64,000 nt of DNA from Darwinibacter acetoxidans_A (GTDB lineage: Bacteria > Bacillota > Limnochordia > Darwinibacteriales > Darwinibacteriaceae): positions 4,533 through 68,532 of the forward strand of contig JBHGWS010000001.1 of assembly GCA_041936745.1 (NCBI GenBank). The letters are read 5' to 3'. Both the position numbers and the translations under genes were made by a program. Positions 8,410 through 17,868 of the stretch are shown here, in pieces (within the stretch, counting starts at the first letter, position 1; the number at the start of each line of letters is the position of its first letter). The notes under the pieces were generated by a model that had not been told where the DNA came from, made no database searches, and saw only the letters and a program-made list of their open reading frames with translations.

Positions 8410-10002
8410 ATGGCGACTGAGAGCAGGGAAAAGGTAGCCAAGGCTGCCGGTATTGTAATGTTTGCTATTTTAATCAGCAGGATTTTAGGTTTTCTGCGGG
8501 AGCGGGCCATCGCGGAAGTGTTTGGCCGGACAGGAACGACGGATGTGTTTTTTGCTGCCTTTGCCCTGCCCGATTTAATGTACCAACTGTTAGTCGGCGG
8601 TGCACTCAGCTCCGCCTTTATCCCCGTTTTTACGCAGTATTTGGCCCGAGGGGAAGAAGAAGAAGCCTGGTATGCTGCAAGTGTTTTCTTAAACTTGACG
8701 GTTTTAAGCCTGCTGTTGATTATGATCTTAGGTGTCATCTTTACCCCCGTTTTGGCGCCCCTTGTGGGCATAGGTTTTTCCGGCGGCCAAAGAGAACTTT
8801 TGATAACTTTGATGCGGGTTACATTCCCCGCCGTGTTTTTTACCGCCCTTTCCGGTTTGGCCATGGGTGTTTTACACTCTTATCAAAAGTTTACACTGCC
8901 TGCCTTGGGGCCGATCATTTACAACTTGGGGCAAATTCTGGGCGCTTACCTCTTAGGGCCCATAATCGGCATTATGGGTATGGCCATCGGCACTGTTTTA
9001 GGTGCCGTGGGCAGCTTTTCAATTCAATTTCCCGCTGTTTACCGCCGGGCGGGCTACTACCGCCCCCTTTTGGATTTGAAGCATCCGGGAATTCGCCGGA
9101 TGGGCCAATTAATGCTGCCCGCGGTAGTGGGCCTATCAATTGCCCAGATTAATGTAATTATCGGGCAGAACCTGGCTTCTACCTTGGAGACGGGCTCTAT
9201 TGTGGCTCTGCGCTTGGCGAACAGATTAATCAATTTTCCCCTGGGGGTTTTTGCCATGGGCATTTCCACAGCCATCTTTCCTACCTTGTCCCGCCTTATG
9301 GCGCAGGGAGAGGTGGGGGAGTTTAAAAAAACATTGAGCTTTGGCCTGCGGGTTGTCTTTTTTATTACCCTGCCCTCAGCTTTGGGCATGGCCCTTTTAA
9401 GAAACCCCATTGTGCGGCTGCTCTTTGAATCTGGGGAATTTACCGTTTTAGACAGCCGGGCAACAGCTTTCGCCCTTTTGTTTTACGCACCGGGCCTTTT
9501 AGCCCAGGCGGCGGTCCAAGTCACCACCAGAGGCTATTATTCCCTGCAGGATACCGTTACCCCGGTCAAGATCGGCGTAATTACGGTGGCGGCCAATTTT
9601 CTTTTCAGCCTCGCGTTTTTGAAATGGACAACCCTGGGGCCCGGCGGCTTAGCCTTGGCTTTTTCCCTCAGCTCTTTTTTAAACATGGCTTTGGCTTCAG
9701 CCATTCTGCGTAAAAAACTGGGGGGCCTGGCGGGCCGAGAACTTTTGAAAACCGTGGCTAAAGCGGGCCTTGCTGCTTTAGTGATGAGCCTTGCCGTTTA
9801 TTACACGGCCGGGCATCTGGGTGAGATGTTAAATACAAATAGCAAAATGGGCCAACTGCTGCAGGTGTTTGTTTCCATCGGGGCAGGTGCCCTGGTTTAC
9901 CTTAGTTGTGCCATCGTATTGAAGATGGCCGAAGTCCGCTTTATTTGGGATTTAATCAAAAGACGAATAAAAAGAAAAACGCCCAAGAAGGGCTTACAAT
10001 AA
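8410..10002 (+). CDS. murJ: Lipid II flippase MurJ
   Basis: A 530-residue, 14-helix MATE-like protein that flips lipid II across the membrane for cell-wall synthesis. Family features: ISRILGFLRERAIAEVFG near the start, TDVFFAAFALPDLMYQLL, and the FPLGVFAMGISTAIFPTLS segment near residue 280. The Arg residues of the central cavity loop are present. The frame is open back to 8332 inside spoIIP, but ATG 8410 with GGGCGGGAG in front gives the normal MurJ start. It sits between spoIIP and lepA. Confidence 0.93.
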   Translation: MATESREKVAKAAGIVMFAILISRILGFLRERAIAEVFGRTGTTDVFFAAFALPDLMYQLLVGGALSSAFIPVFTQYLARGEEEEAWYAASVFLNLTVLSLLLIMILGVIFTPVLAPLVGIGFSGGQRELLITLMRVTFPAVFFTALSGLAMGVLHSYQKFTLPALGPIIYNLGQILGAYLLGPIIGIMGMAIGTVLGAVGSFSIQFPAVYRRAGYYRPLLDLKHPGIRRMGQLMLPAVVGLSIAQINVIIGQNLASTLETGSIVALRLANRLINFPLGVFAMGISTAIFPTLSRLMAQGEVGEFKKTLSFGLRVVFFITLPSALGMALLRNPIVRLLFESGEFTVLDSRATAFALLFYAPGLLAQAAVQVTTRGYYSLQDTVTPVKIGVITVAANFLFSLAFLKWTTLGPGGLALAFSLSSFLNMALASAILRKKLGGLAGRELLKTVAKAGLAALVMSLAVYYTAGHLGEMLNTNSKMGQLLQVFVSIGAGALVYLSCAIVLKMAEVRFIWDLIKRRIKRKTPKKGLQ

Positions 10003-10028
10003 GGCTATTTTCAAATCAACAACTTCTG

Positions 10029-10037
10029 TGTTATAAT
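10029..10037 (+). promoter_or_regulatory. Extended -10 promoter of lepA
   Basis: TGT immediately before a perfect TATAAT (10032-10037) gives an extended -10 element. The -35 region 17 bases upstream (TTTCAA) is poor, as is usual for this class. The transcript would start about 30 bases before the lepA ATG. Confidence 0.65.
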
Positions 10038-10073
10038 AAAGCCGCATTCAATAATGGAGGAATCGGTATTAAT

Positions 10074-11870
10074 ATGTCCCAGAACAATATTAGGAACTTC
10101 AGTATAATTGCCCATATCGACCATGGGAAATCTACCTTGGCAGACAGGATCCTGGAACATACCGGCACGCTCAGCCAGAGGGAAATGGCTGAGCAGGTTT
10201 TGGACTCCATGGATCTGGAGCGGGAGCGCGGTATCACAATTAAACTCCAGGCTGTCCGCTTAGCGTATAAAGCAGCCGACGGCCGGGAATTTATTTTGAA
10301 TCTGATTGACACTCCCGGCCACGTGGATTTTTCCTACGAAGTCTCGCGCAGCCTGGCGGCCTGTGAAGGGGCTTTATTGGTCATTGACGCTTCGCAGGGT
10401 ATCGAGGCGCAGACCCTTGCCAACCTGTATTTGGCTCTGGATCACGATTTGGAAATCATCCCCGTGATCAATAAAATCGATCTGCCAAATGCGGATCCGG
10501 AGCGCGTCAAACGGGATTTGGAAGACAGTATCGGCATTGACGGGGACGAGGCGATCTTAGTCAGTGCGCGCACAGGTGAAGGCATTGAACACATCTTGGA
10601 AGCTATTGTGGAGCGGATTCCGCCACCGACGGGGGATCCCCAGGCGCCTACCAGGGCGATGATCTTCGATTCGCATTACGACCAATACCAAGGCGCCGTT
10701 GCTTACATCAGGGTGATAGACGGTACAATCTCAGTCGGCGATGATATCGTGATGATGAGTTCCGGGCGGGAGTTTGAAGTAAGTAAGTTGGGCGTGTTCC
10801 GCCCCGCCTTGGTTGAGGTACCATCACTCAAGGCCGGAGATGTAGGCTGTGTTATCGCCAGCATGAAGGATGTGCGCGATACCAGGGTGGGTGATACCAT
10901 TACCTTGGCGGCCAATCCCGCCAAGCAGCCTTTGGCAGGTTACCGGCCGGCACAGCCCATGGTGTTTTGCGGCCTTTACCCTGTGGTCAACGAAGATTAT
11001 CTCGATCTGAGGGATGCCTTGGATCGGCTGCAGTTAAATGATGCCGCTCTAACTTACGAACCGGAATCATCTGTGGCTTTGGGGTTTGGCTACCGCTGCG
11101 GTTTTTTAGGCCTGCTTCATTTGGAGATCGTGCAGGAACGCCTGGAGCGTGAATTTGATCTGGATCTGATTACAACTGCACCAAGTGTGGTTTACCAAGT
11201 CGTTTTAACAGACGGCAGTACAATAAAAGTGGATAATCCTTCCGCCCTGCCGCCCATCGTTCAAGTGGAGCGGATCGAAGAGCCTTTCGTTCACGCAACC
11301 GTCATGGTCCCCGATGAATTTGTGGGGCCGGTTATGGAACTCTGCCAGGATCGGCGGGGTAATTTCGTAACCATGGAGTACGTTACCCCCGAAAGGGCCC
11401 GCCTGGAATATGAACTGCCCTTGGCGGAAATATTGATGGATTTTTACGATCGGTTGAAATCCAGGACCAAAGGTTATGCCTCGCTTGATTACGAGTGGAT
11501 CGGCTATCGGGCTTCCCGGGTGGTTAAACTGGATATCTTGCTCAACGGTAATCCTGTTGATGCCCTTTCCTGCATAATTCACGAGGATAAGGCAGTGGCC
11601 AGGGGCCGCAGCTTAGTGGAGCGCTTGAAAGATGTCATCCCCCGCCAGCAGTTTGAGGTTCCCATCCAAGCTGCCATCGGCAGTAAAATTATTGCCAGGG
11701 AAACGGTGCGGGCTTTACGCAAAGATGTTTTAGCCAAGTGTTACGGGGGGGACGTCAGCCGGAAGCGGAAACTTTTAGAAAGGCAAAAAGAGGGGAAAAG
11801 GCGCATGAAAAACCTGGGCAGCGTAGAAGTCCCCCAAGAAGCATTTATGGCAATCTTAGAAGTGGAATAG
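10074..11870 (+). CDS. lepA: Elongation factor 4 (LepA)
   Basis: A ribosome-bound translational GTPase that affects initiation and back-translocation. The 598-residue product has G1 AHIDHGKST, G3 DTPGHVDF, G4 NKIDLP, and the LepA-specific C-terminal domain ending with CYGGDVSRKRKLLERQK. The frame runs upstream into murJ without function. ATG 10074 is 13 bases after GGAGG, a long gap; an in-frame ATT at 10068 has the ideal 7-base spacing and could be a weak alternative start. hemW follows at once. Confidence 0.95.
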   Translation: MSQNNIRNFSIIAHIDHGKSTLADRILEHTGTLSQREMAEQVLDSMDLERERGITIKLQAVRLAYKAADGREFILNLIDTPGHVDFSYEVSRSLAACEGALLVIDASQGIEAQTLANLYLALDHDLEIIPVINKIDLPNADPERVKRDLEDSIGIDGDEAILVSARTGEGIEHILEAIVERIPPPTGDPQAPTRAMIFDSHYDQYQGAVAYIRVIDGTISVGDDIVMMSSGREFEVSKLGVFRPALVEVPSLKAGDVGCVIASMKDVRDTRVGDTITLAANPAKQPLAGYRPAQPMVFCGLYPVVNEDYLDLRDALDRLQLNDAALTYEPESSVALGFGYRCGFLGLLHLEIVQERLEREFDLDLITTAPSVVYQVVLTDGSTIKVDNPSALPPIVQVERIEEPFVHATVMVPDEFVGPVMELCQDRRGNFVTMEYVTPERARLEYELPLAEILMDFYDRLKSRTKGYASLDYEWIGYRASRVVKLDILLNGNPVDALSCIIHEDKAVARGRSLVERLKDVIPRQQFEVPIQAAIGSKIIARETVRALRKDVLAKCYGGDVSRKRKLLERQKEGKRRMKNLGSVEVPQEAFMAILEVE

Positions 11871-11879
11871 GTGGTTCAA

Positions 11880-13022
11880 ATGGGAGTCTACGTACACATT
11901 CCCTTTTGTGCGCAAAAGTGTCATTATTGCGATTTCTACTCCATAGTTGTGGGCGGCCGCCGGGAGTTTCAGGCGGTTACCGACAGCTATCTTTCTTCTG
12001 TAAGCAGGGAGGCCTTGTACTACCGCTCCCGCTTAAAAAAGGGTGCTTTTTCCAGTTTGTTCTTTGGCGGAGGCACCCCTTCTTTATTGGATCCTGCTCG
12101 CCTGGGGGAGTTCATCACCTTTCTTTTAACGAATTTACCCTTCGAGAAAGAGCCTGAGATAACTCTGGAGGCTAATCCCGCCACGCTGACCGCAGCCGGT
12201 TTACAATACTTGGCAGAAGCGGGCGTCAACCGTATCAGTTTAGGTGTCCAGGCCTTCCAGGACGAGCTTTTGGCTGATTTGGGCCGCCTGCACACTAAAG
12301 CTGACGTGCTGAAAAGTGTTGATTTAATCCGCGGGGCGGGAATAGATAATATTAACCTGGATTTAATCTTTGGCCTGCCGGGGCAGTCCTTGGCCATGTG
12401 GGAAGAATCGCTGCGGACAGCGTTGGATCTTAAGCCTTCGCATATTTCCTGCTACAGTTTAATCATCGAAGAAGGGACCCTTTTCCACAAATGGTCAAAG
12501 CAGGGCCTTTTAAACTTACCTTCCGACGATGAGGAGGCGGCAATGTACGATACGGCCCGGGCGCTTTTACCCCGGGCGGGCTTGGAGCATTATGAAATTT
12601 CCAATTTTGCCCTGCCCGGCAAAAAATCGCGCCACAACCTAATTTATTGGCAAAACCGCCCCTTCTTGGGCCTAGGTGCGTCCGCCACAGGTTATTTAAA
12701 CAGGGTGCGCTACAGAAATGCAGCGGATGTAGATAAGTATAGGGAGGGGTGGCGCCGCGGCAGGCCCACTTTCGCTGAACGGGCAGAGGTTTCCCTGCGG
12801 CAGGAGATGGATGAAACCATGATGGTGGGGATGCGGCTCCTGGCGGGGGTTAGTGAAAGTGAATTTGAAAAACGCTTCGGCAAGTCCTTTATGAATGTCT
12901 ATGAAAAGCCCATTGAAAAGCTTCTTAAGCGGGGCCTGGTGCAGTATCAAGCGGGGCATTTGAAGGTGACGGAAAGGGGCCTTTATTTGGAAAATATAGT
13001 CTCGGCGGCTTTTTTACCCTAG
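11880..13022 (+). CDS. hemW: Radical SAM heme chaperone HemW
   Basis: A 380-residue HemN-like protein. HemW proteins bind a 4Fe-4S cluster through CxxxCxxC, here CAQKCHYC at residues 13-20, and act as heme chaperones rather than coproporphyrinogen oxidases. Other marks: FFGGGTPSLL, SLGVQAFQDELL, NLDLIFGLPGQ and the C-terminal HemN_C domain. AGGTGG spans the lepA stop and lies 5 bases before ATG 11880, favoured over GTG 11871. The lepA-hemW-hrcA order is that of B. subtilis. A second HemN-like gene (hemZ) lies at 46761. Confidence 0.9.
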   Translation: MGVYVHIPFCAQKCHYCDFYSIVVGGRREFQAVTDSYLSSVSREALYYRSRLKKGAFSSLFFGGGTPSLLDPARLGEFITFLLTNLPFEKEPEITLEANPATLTAAGLQYLAEAGVNRISLGVQAFQDELLADLGRLHTKADVLKSVDLIRGAGIDNINLDLIFGLPGQSLAMWEESLRTALDLKPSHISCYSLIIEEGTLFHKWSKQGLLNLPSDDEEAAMYDTARALLPRAGLEHYEISNFALPGKKSRHNLIYWQNRPFLGLGASATGYLNRVRYRNAADVDKYREGWRRGRPTFAERAEVSLRQEMDETMMVGMRLLAGVSESEFEKRFGKSFMNVYEKPIEKLLKRGLVQYQAGHLKVTERGLYLENIVSAAFLP

Positions 13023-13048
13023 ACTGCCGCAAGTGCCTTTTCTAACCC

Positions 13049-13077
13049 TTGACAAACGCGGGGTGAAGTGATATTTT
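13049..13077 (+). promoter_or_regulatory. Sigma-A promoter of the hrcA-dnaK operon
   Basis: A perfect TTGACA (13049-13054), a 17-base spacer and TATTTT (13072-13077). The CIRCE operator begins 15 bases after the -10 and so lies at and just past the transcription start, the standard arrangement for HrcA repression. Confidence 0.9.
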
Positions 13078-13091
13078 ATGGGTAAATAGTG

Positions 13092-13118
13092 TTAGCACTC
13101 CCAGGCGGCGAGTGCTAA
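13092..13118 (+). promoter_or_regulatory. CIRCE operator (HrcA binding site)
   Basis: A perfect TTAGCACTC, 9-base spacer, GAGTGCTAA inverted repeat. It matches the CIRCE consensus at every arm position and is the operator through which HrcA represses this operon until heat shock. Confidence 0.97.
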
Positions 13119-13136
13119 ATGGAAGGCGGGAGACGC

Positions 13137-14159
13137 ATGTTGGATGAACGCAAACGCCTTGTTTTAAGAGCCATAATTGACAACTATGTGGAAACTGCAG
13201 AGCCGGTTGGCTCCCGGACAATTGCCCGCCGGCATGATCTTGGGGTTTCGTCCGCCACTATTCGCAATGAAATGGCGGATTTGGAAGAAACGGGCTATTT
13301 ACAGCAGCCCCACGTCTCCGCGGGCCGGATTCCTTCGGATAAAGGCTACCGCTTTTACGTTGATGCCCTGATGGAACCTCATTCCTTTTCGCCGCAGGAA
13401 TATGTGTGGCTGCGGCAAAATATTACGGACATCCGTAACGGCCTGGAAAAGACAATTCACGAAGCGGCCCACTTGGTGGCGCTTTTAACGGAATCTTTAG
13501 CCGTTGTGGTTGCTCCCGGCATGGATCACTTAGCGTTCCGCCACCTGCAGCTTGTGCTGCTGGATGAAAATAATATTTTGGTTACCTTGGTGCTTCACCC
13601 GGGTATTGTGAAAAATAAGTTGATTGTGACAAGAAAAGCCTATACGCAAGAGCAGATTTACGATATTTCCAAGGCCTTAAACCAGAAGCTCAAAGGGTTA
13701 ACTTACAGGGACTTGGGGCCGACGGTGTTTGCTGAGATCATCGGGGATTTCGGTGAAATCGGCCGAACCTTGGTTGAACTGGTGTTCAGAGGTTTAATGG
13801 AAGAAAAAGATGAACAGGTTTATTCTTCCGGCACTGTGAATATTTTGAACCAACCGGAATTTCGCGATATTGAAAAGGTAAAATCTTTTCTGGCTGCTTT
13901 GGAGCGCAAAGAACATCTTTTAGATCTGTTCAGCTCCGTTTCAAAAACCAGCGGTGTCCAGGTAGTGATCGGCAATGAAAACGAACACAGTTCTATGCAG
14001 GATTATAGTTTGGTCACCTGCACTTATTATATAGGTAGTGATGTGGTTGGGACTTTGGGCGTCATCGGGCCGACCCGGATGGATTACGGGCGGATCGTCT
14101 CGGCAGTAGGGATGGTTGCTACCTCATTAAGCGATTTATTGACGGAAAAGAATAAATAA
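13137..14159 (+). CDS. hrcA: Heat-inducible repressor HrcA
   Basis: A 340-residue repressor of class I heat-shock genes that binds CIRCE and needs GroE for activity. The N-terminal winged-helix domain is clear (LVLRAIIDNYVETAEPVGSR, SSATIRNEMADLEETGYL, HVSAGRIPSDKGYRFYVD). The C-terminal dimerisation domain ends with IGPTRMDYGRIVSAV. Two in-frame ATGs compete: 13119, touching the CIRCE arm, and 13137, which has GGAAGGCGGG at good distance and gives the usual length. I use 13137. Confidence 0.95.
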   Translation: MLDERKRLVLRAIIDNYVETAEPVGSRTIARRHDLGVSSATIRNEMADLEETGYLQQPHVSAGRIPSDKGYRFYVDALMEPHSFSPQEYVWLRQNITDIRNGLEKTIHEAAHLVALLTESLAVVVAPGMDHLAFRHLQLVLLDENNILVTLVLHPGIVKNKLIVTRKAYTQEQIYDISKALNQKLKGLTYRDLGPTVFAEIIGDFGEIGRTLVELVFRGLMEEKDEQVYSSGTVNILNQPEFRDIEKVKSFLAALERKEHLLDLFSSVSKTSGVQVVIGNENEHSSMQDYSLVTCTYYIGSDVVGTLGVIGPTRMDYGRIVSAVGMVATSLSDLLTEKNK

Positions 14160-14236
14160 TTACGGCCTAAAAATAAAAACGGTACAACAACGGTCCTTGG
14201 AGGTAAGGGCCATTTCTCTGATGGGAGGTGCTTGAT

Positions 14237-14827
14237 GTGCCAGAACAAGATAAGGTAATAGAAAAAGTAACAGAAGAAGAGGTAACGGAAGAAGAAATAG
14301 CAGACGAAGAAGCAGAGGCGGAGATTGAAGAAGAAACCGAGGCGGAGAAAGAGCAGGAAGAACACCCCCGGTTCAAGGAGTTGACAGAAGAAAACGCCAG
14401 GCTTGTCCGGCAGCTTTTGCGCCTCAAAGCGGATTTTGAAAATTTAAGGCGCCGCAGTAAACTGGAGAAGGAGAAGCTGGTTGCCACAGCTAACGAAGGC
14501 TTACTGCAGGACTTACTGCCCGTTTTAGATAATTTCGAGCGGGCACTGCGCTGTGAAAGAGATGAGGCGGCAGGCGATTCTTTTTTTGCAGGGATTCAGA
14601 TGGTCTATCAAGGTTTAATGCAGACTTTAGGCTCCCACGGCCTTAAACGCATTGAAGCTGTGGGGAAGGCCTTCGATCCTACTTTTCACGAAGCTGTTTT
14701 TATGGCCGGTGAGGGCGGCGGTGATTTAATAGTTTTGGAAGAAACCCAAACCGGTTATCTACTTAAAGAAAAAGTAATTCGACATACCAAGGTGTTGGTT
14801 GGTCAAAACGAGGAGGAAGAAGAATAA
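14237..14827 (+). CDS. grpE: GrpE nucleotide exchange factor
   Basis: A 196-residue co-chaperone that releases ADP from DnaK. The first 50 residues are almost pure Glu/Ala/Lys and likely disordered. A long dimer coiled coil (about 50-110, LKADFENLRRRSKLEKEKL) and the C-terminal beta domain with TFHEAVF follow. GTG 14237 is chosen because GGGAGG (14223-14228) lies 8 bases before it; the alternative GTG 14228 overlaps that site. It ends in TAATG, sharing one base with the dnaK start. Confidence 0.94.
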   Translation: MPEQDKVIEKVTEEEVTEEEIADEEAEAEIEEETEAEKEQEEHPRFKELTEENARLVRQLLRLKADFENLRRRSKLEKEKLVATANEGLLQDLLPVLDNFERALRCERDEAAGDSFFAGIQMVYQGLMQTLGSHGLKRIEAVGKAFDPTFHEAVFMAGEGGGDLIVLEETQTGYLLKEKVIRHTKVLVGQNEEEEE

Positions 14828-16656
14828 TGTCAAAAGTTATCGGAATTGACTTAGGGACGACAAATTCGGTTGTGGCAGTAATGGAGGCGGGGGAGCCCAT
14901 AATTATCCCCAATGCGGAAGGATCCCGCACTACGCCGTCAGTGGTAGCCTTTACAAAAGAAGGGGATCGCATTGTGGGCCAAGTAGCTAAACGGCAGGCG
15001 GTTACCAACCCGGAGAGGACCATAACCTCGATTAAGCGCCAGATGGGTACGGATTTTACCGTTAAAATAGATGGCAAAGATCTGACGCCGCAGGAAATTT
15101 CCGCCATGGTGTTAAGAAAACTAAAGGAAGAAGCGGAAAATTATTTGGGCGAAAGTGTTTCTAAAGCGGTTATCACCGTACCCGCTTACTTTACTGACGC
15201 GCAGCGCCAAGCTACTAAGGATGCGGGCGCAATTGCCGGATTGGAAGTTTTACGTATAATCAACGAACCGACGGCGGCAGCGGTCGCTTATGGGCTGGAT
15301 AAGGAACACGAGCAGACCGTCTTGGTCTTTGATCTGGGCGGCGGGACTTTTGACGTTTCCATCTTGGAGTTGGACGAAGGTTACATCGGCGTCAAAGCCA
15401 CCAGCGGCAACAACCGCCTGGGCGGCGATGACTTTGATGAGCGCATCACCAATTACCTCGTAGACCAATTCAAAAAGGAAACCGGCATTGATTTAAGCCG
15501 TGATAAAATGGCCATGCAACGGTTGAAGGAAGCGGCGGAAAAGGCCAAAATTGAACTTTCCGGCCTGCCGCAGGCTAATATCAACCTGCCCTTTATCAGC
15601 GCGGGTGCCAGCGGGCCGGTTCACATGGATATCAACCTGACCAGGGCTAAGTTCAACGAATTGACAGCAGATTTAGTGGAAAAGACCCTGCAGCCGATCC
15701 GCCAATCCCTGGACGATGCGGGCTTAAAACCGGCGCAAATTGATCGCGTCCTTCTGGTCGGCGGCTCCACGCGCATTCCCGCCGTGCAGGAAGCCATTGA
15801 AAAATTAATGGGTAAAGAAGCCTATAAGGGCATCAACCCCGATGAATGCGTGGCCATGGGCGCAGCCGTACAGGCCGGTGTGCTTTCCGGTGAGTTTGAA
15901 CAGGGCAAAGGCCTTGTTTTAGTTGATGTAACCCCACTCTCTTTAGGTATTGAAACCCTGGGCGGGGTCATGACTACCCTAATTAAAAGAAATACGAGCA
16001 TTCCCTGCCGGGAGACGCAGGTTTTCACCACGGCCGCCGATAACCAACCGGCCGTAGATATTCACGTACTGCAGGGCGAAAGGCCCATGTCGGCAGACAA
16101 CGTAACTTTAGGCCGGTTTCAATTGACGGGTATCCCACCGGCACCGCGGGGTATTCCTCAGATCGAGGTCACATTTGATATTGACCGCAACGGCATTGTC
16201 AACGTGACGGCAAAAGATCTGGGAACGGGTAGGGAACAGCAGATTACCGTTACTTCCTCTACTGCTTTGACTAAAGAAGATATCGACAAGCTTTTGGCAG
16301 AAGCCGAAAAACACGCGGAAGAGGATAAAGCGAAACGGGAAAGAATTGAACTGCGCAACAAGGCGGAAAACGCGATGTGGGCTGTAGATCGCACCTTAAA
16401 AGATCTGGGCGATCAGGTTACGGACGAACAAAAAGCAGAGATCGAAGAAGCGAAAAAGAAGCTGGGCGATGCCTTGGAAAAAGACGATCAGGAGGAAATC
16501 AAGGCGAAAATGAAGGCCTTGGACGAAGCTCTGCATAAGGTATCGGAGAAAATTTACCAACGGGCACAGCAGACAGCGGCCGAGGCAGGCGCCCCAAGTG
16601 ATGATTCCTCTGAAGATGAGGATATTGTGGATGCCGACTTTACGGAAGAGGATTAA
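14827..16656 (+). CDS. dnaK: Chaperone DnaK (Hsp70)
   Basis: A 609-residue Hsp70. The ATPase domain begins IGIDLGTTNSVVAV and holds phosphate-binding LVFDLGGGTFDVS and LLVGGSTRIPAVQ. The linker LVLVDVTPLSLGIE, the substrate-binding domain and the helical lid follow. The C terminus ends in acidic residues (SSEDEDIVDADFTEED). The start codon overlaps the grpE stop. Expression is under the CIRCE promoter upstream of hrcA. Confidence 0.98.
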   Translation: MSKVIGIDLGTTNSVVAVMEAGEPIIIPNAEGSRTTPSVVAFTKEGDRIVGQVAKRQAVTNPERTITSIKRQMGTDFTVKIDGKDLTPQEISAMVLRKLKEEAENYLGESVSKAVITVPAYFTDAQRQATKDAGAIAGLEVLRIINEPTAAAVAYGLDKEHEQTVLVFDLGGGTFDVSILELDEGYIGVKATSGNNRLGGDDFDERITNYLVDQFKKETGIDLSRDKMAMQRLKEAAEKAKIELSGLPQANINLPFISAGASGPVHMDINLTRAKFNELTADLVEKTLQPIRQSLDDAGLKPAQIDRVLLVGGSTRIPAVQEAIEKLMGKEAYKGINPDECVAMGAAVQAGVLSGEFEQGKGLVLVDVTPLSLGIETLGGVMTTLIKRNTSIPCRETQVFTTAADNQPAVDIHVLQGERPMSADNVTLGRFQLTGIPPAPRGIPQIEVTFDIDRNGIVNVTAKDLGTGREQQITVTSSTALTKEDIDKLLAEAEKHAEEDKAKRERIELRNKAENAMWAVDRTLKDLGDQVTDEQKAEIEEAKKKLGDALEKDDQEEIKAKMKALDEALHKVSEKIYQRAQQTAAEAGAPSDDSSEDEDIVDADFTEED

Positions 16657-16683
16657 GTTGGCAGAAAGAAGGCGGTGTAATGT

Positions 16684-17811
16684 TTGGCCAAACAAGATTA
16701 TTATGATGTTTTAGGGGTGCCCCGCGGCGCCTCTGAAGATGATATAAAAAAAGCCTACCGGAATTTAGCGCGTAAATATCACCCCGATGTCAACCAGGAG
16801 CCGGATGCGGAAGAAAAATTTAAGACGATCAACGAAGCTTACGCCGTTTTGGGCGATGCGGAGCGGCGCTCTCAATACGACCAATACGGCCATGCTGCCT
16901 TTGAAAACATGGGGCAGGGCGGTTTCGGCGACTTCGGCGGTTTCGGCGGTTTTGAAGATCTGGGCGACATTTTCGCGGATATGTTTTTCGGAGGCGGTTT
17001 TGGGAGGCGCCAAACCCACCGTCCGCAGCGGGGGGCTGACCTTCGTTACGAATTGGTCGTAGATTTCGAAGAGGCGGCATTTGGCTTAGAAACCGAGATC
17101 TCGGTTCAGCGGACAGAAACCTGTGATCACTGCCACGGCAACCGGGCGGAGCCGGGAACACCGATCACAACCTGTCCCGACTGCAACGGCACGGGCCAAG
17201 TGCGCTATGCGCAGCAGACACCTTTCGGCCAATTTGCCACAACCAGAACCTGCAGCCGCTGCCAAGGGGAAGGCAAGATCTTTGAAAAGGCCTGTTCCGT
17301 CTGTGGCGGCACCGGTACAGTACGGAAAACGAGCAAAATCCAAGTTAAGATACCGGCGGGTATTGATGACGGCCAGATCTTAAGGCTCCGGGGCAGGGGT
17401 GAGGCAGGTTACAGAGGCGGCCCTCCCGGTGATTTATTAATCTCGGTTCGGGTTCGGCCCCATAAAATTTTCAAAAGGGAAGGCCGCAACGTGATCTGCG
17501 AGATACCCATCTCCTTTGTGCAGGCCGCTTTGGGCGATGAGATCGATGTGCCCACCTTGGACGGCGATGTGAAGATGAGGATTCCCGAAGGTACGCAGAA
17601 TGGTAAAGTACTGCGCCTGAGAAATAAGGGGATTCAAGACGTGCGCGGCCGCGGTAGGGGCGACCAATTGGTCCGGATCAAAGTCGTCACCCCGGTAAAA
17701 CTAAATGAGAAGCAAAAAGATCTCTTGCGCCGGTTTGCCAAAGAAGGCGATGGTACGCTCCCTGAGGAAACTAAAGGTTTTTTTGAAAGGGTCAAGGACG
17801 CCTGGCGCTAG
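16684..17811 (+). CDS. dnaJ: Co-chaperone DnaJ (Hsp40)
   Basis: A 375-residue type I Hsp40. J domain with HPD at about residues 34-36 (KYHPDVNQEPDAEEKF), a Gly/Phe-rich linker (GGFGDFGGFGGF), four CxxCxGxG-type zinc repeats (CDHCHGNRAEPG, CPDCNGTG, CSRCQGEG, CSVCGGTG) and the C-terminal substrate domain. The start is TTG 16684: the nearby ATG 16680 is out of frame and a TAA lies two codons upstream, so no other start is possible. A weak terminator follows. Confidence 0.97.
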   Translation: MAKQDYYDVLGVPRGASEDDIKKAYRNLARKYHPDVNQEPDAEEKFKTINEAYAVLGDAERRSQYDQYGHAAFENMGQGGFGDFGGFGGFEDLGDIFADMFFGGGFGRRQTHRPQRGADLRYELVVDFEEAAFGLETEISVQRTETCDHCHGNRAEPGTPITTCPDCNGTGQVRYAQQTPFGQFATTRTCSRCQGEGKIFEKACSVCGGTGTVRKTSKIQVKIPAGIDDGQILRLRGRGEAGYRGGPPGDLLISVRVRPHKIFKREGRNVICEIPISFVQAALGDEIDVPTLDGDVKMRIPEGTQNGKVLRLRNKGIQDVRGRGRGDQLVRIKVVTPVKLNEKQKDLLRRFAKEGDGTLPEETKGFFERVKDAWR

Positions 17812-17820
17812 TGGGAGTTG

Positions 17821-17850
17821 AAGCTGCCCAAAAAATGGGGCAGCTTTCTA
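17821..17850 (+). terminator. Weak terminator or attenuator after dnaJ
   Basis: AAGCTGCCC (17821-17829) pairs with GGGCAGCTT (17838-17846). The following TTTCTAATTT is a poor T-tract, so partial read-through into prmA is likely, as in the extended dnaK operons of other Bacillota. Confidence 0.6.
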
Positions 17851-17868
17851 ATTTAGGGAGGTTAACCG

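Noticed and set aside
9980..10000. GCCC-AAGAA-GGGC hairpin at the end of murJ as a terminator
   Set aside because: Only 4 bp, inside the coding end, and followed by no T-tract.
14160..14236. Regulatory RNA between hrcA and grpE (GGTCCTT..AAGGGCC)
   Set aside because: The stem is short and imperfect with no T-run; probably just an intergenic spacer.
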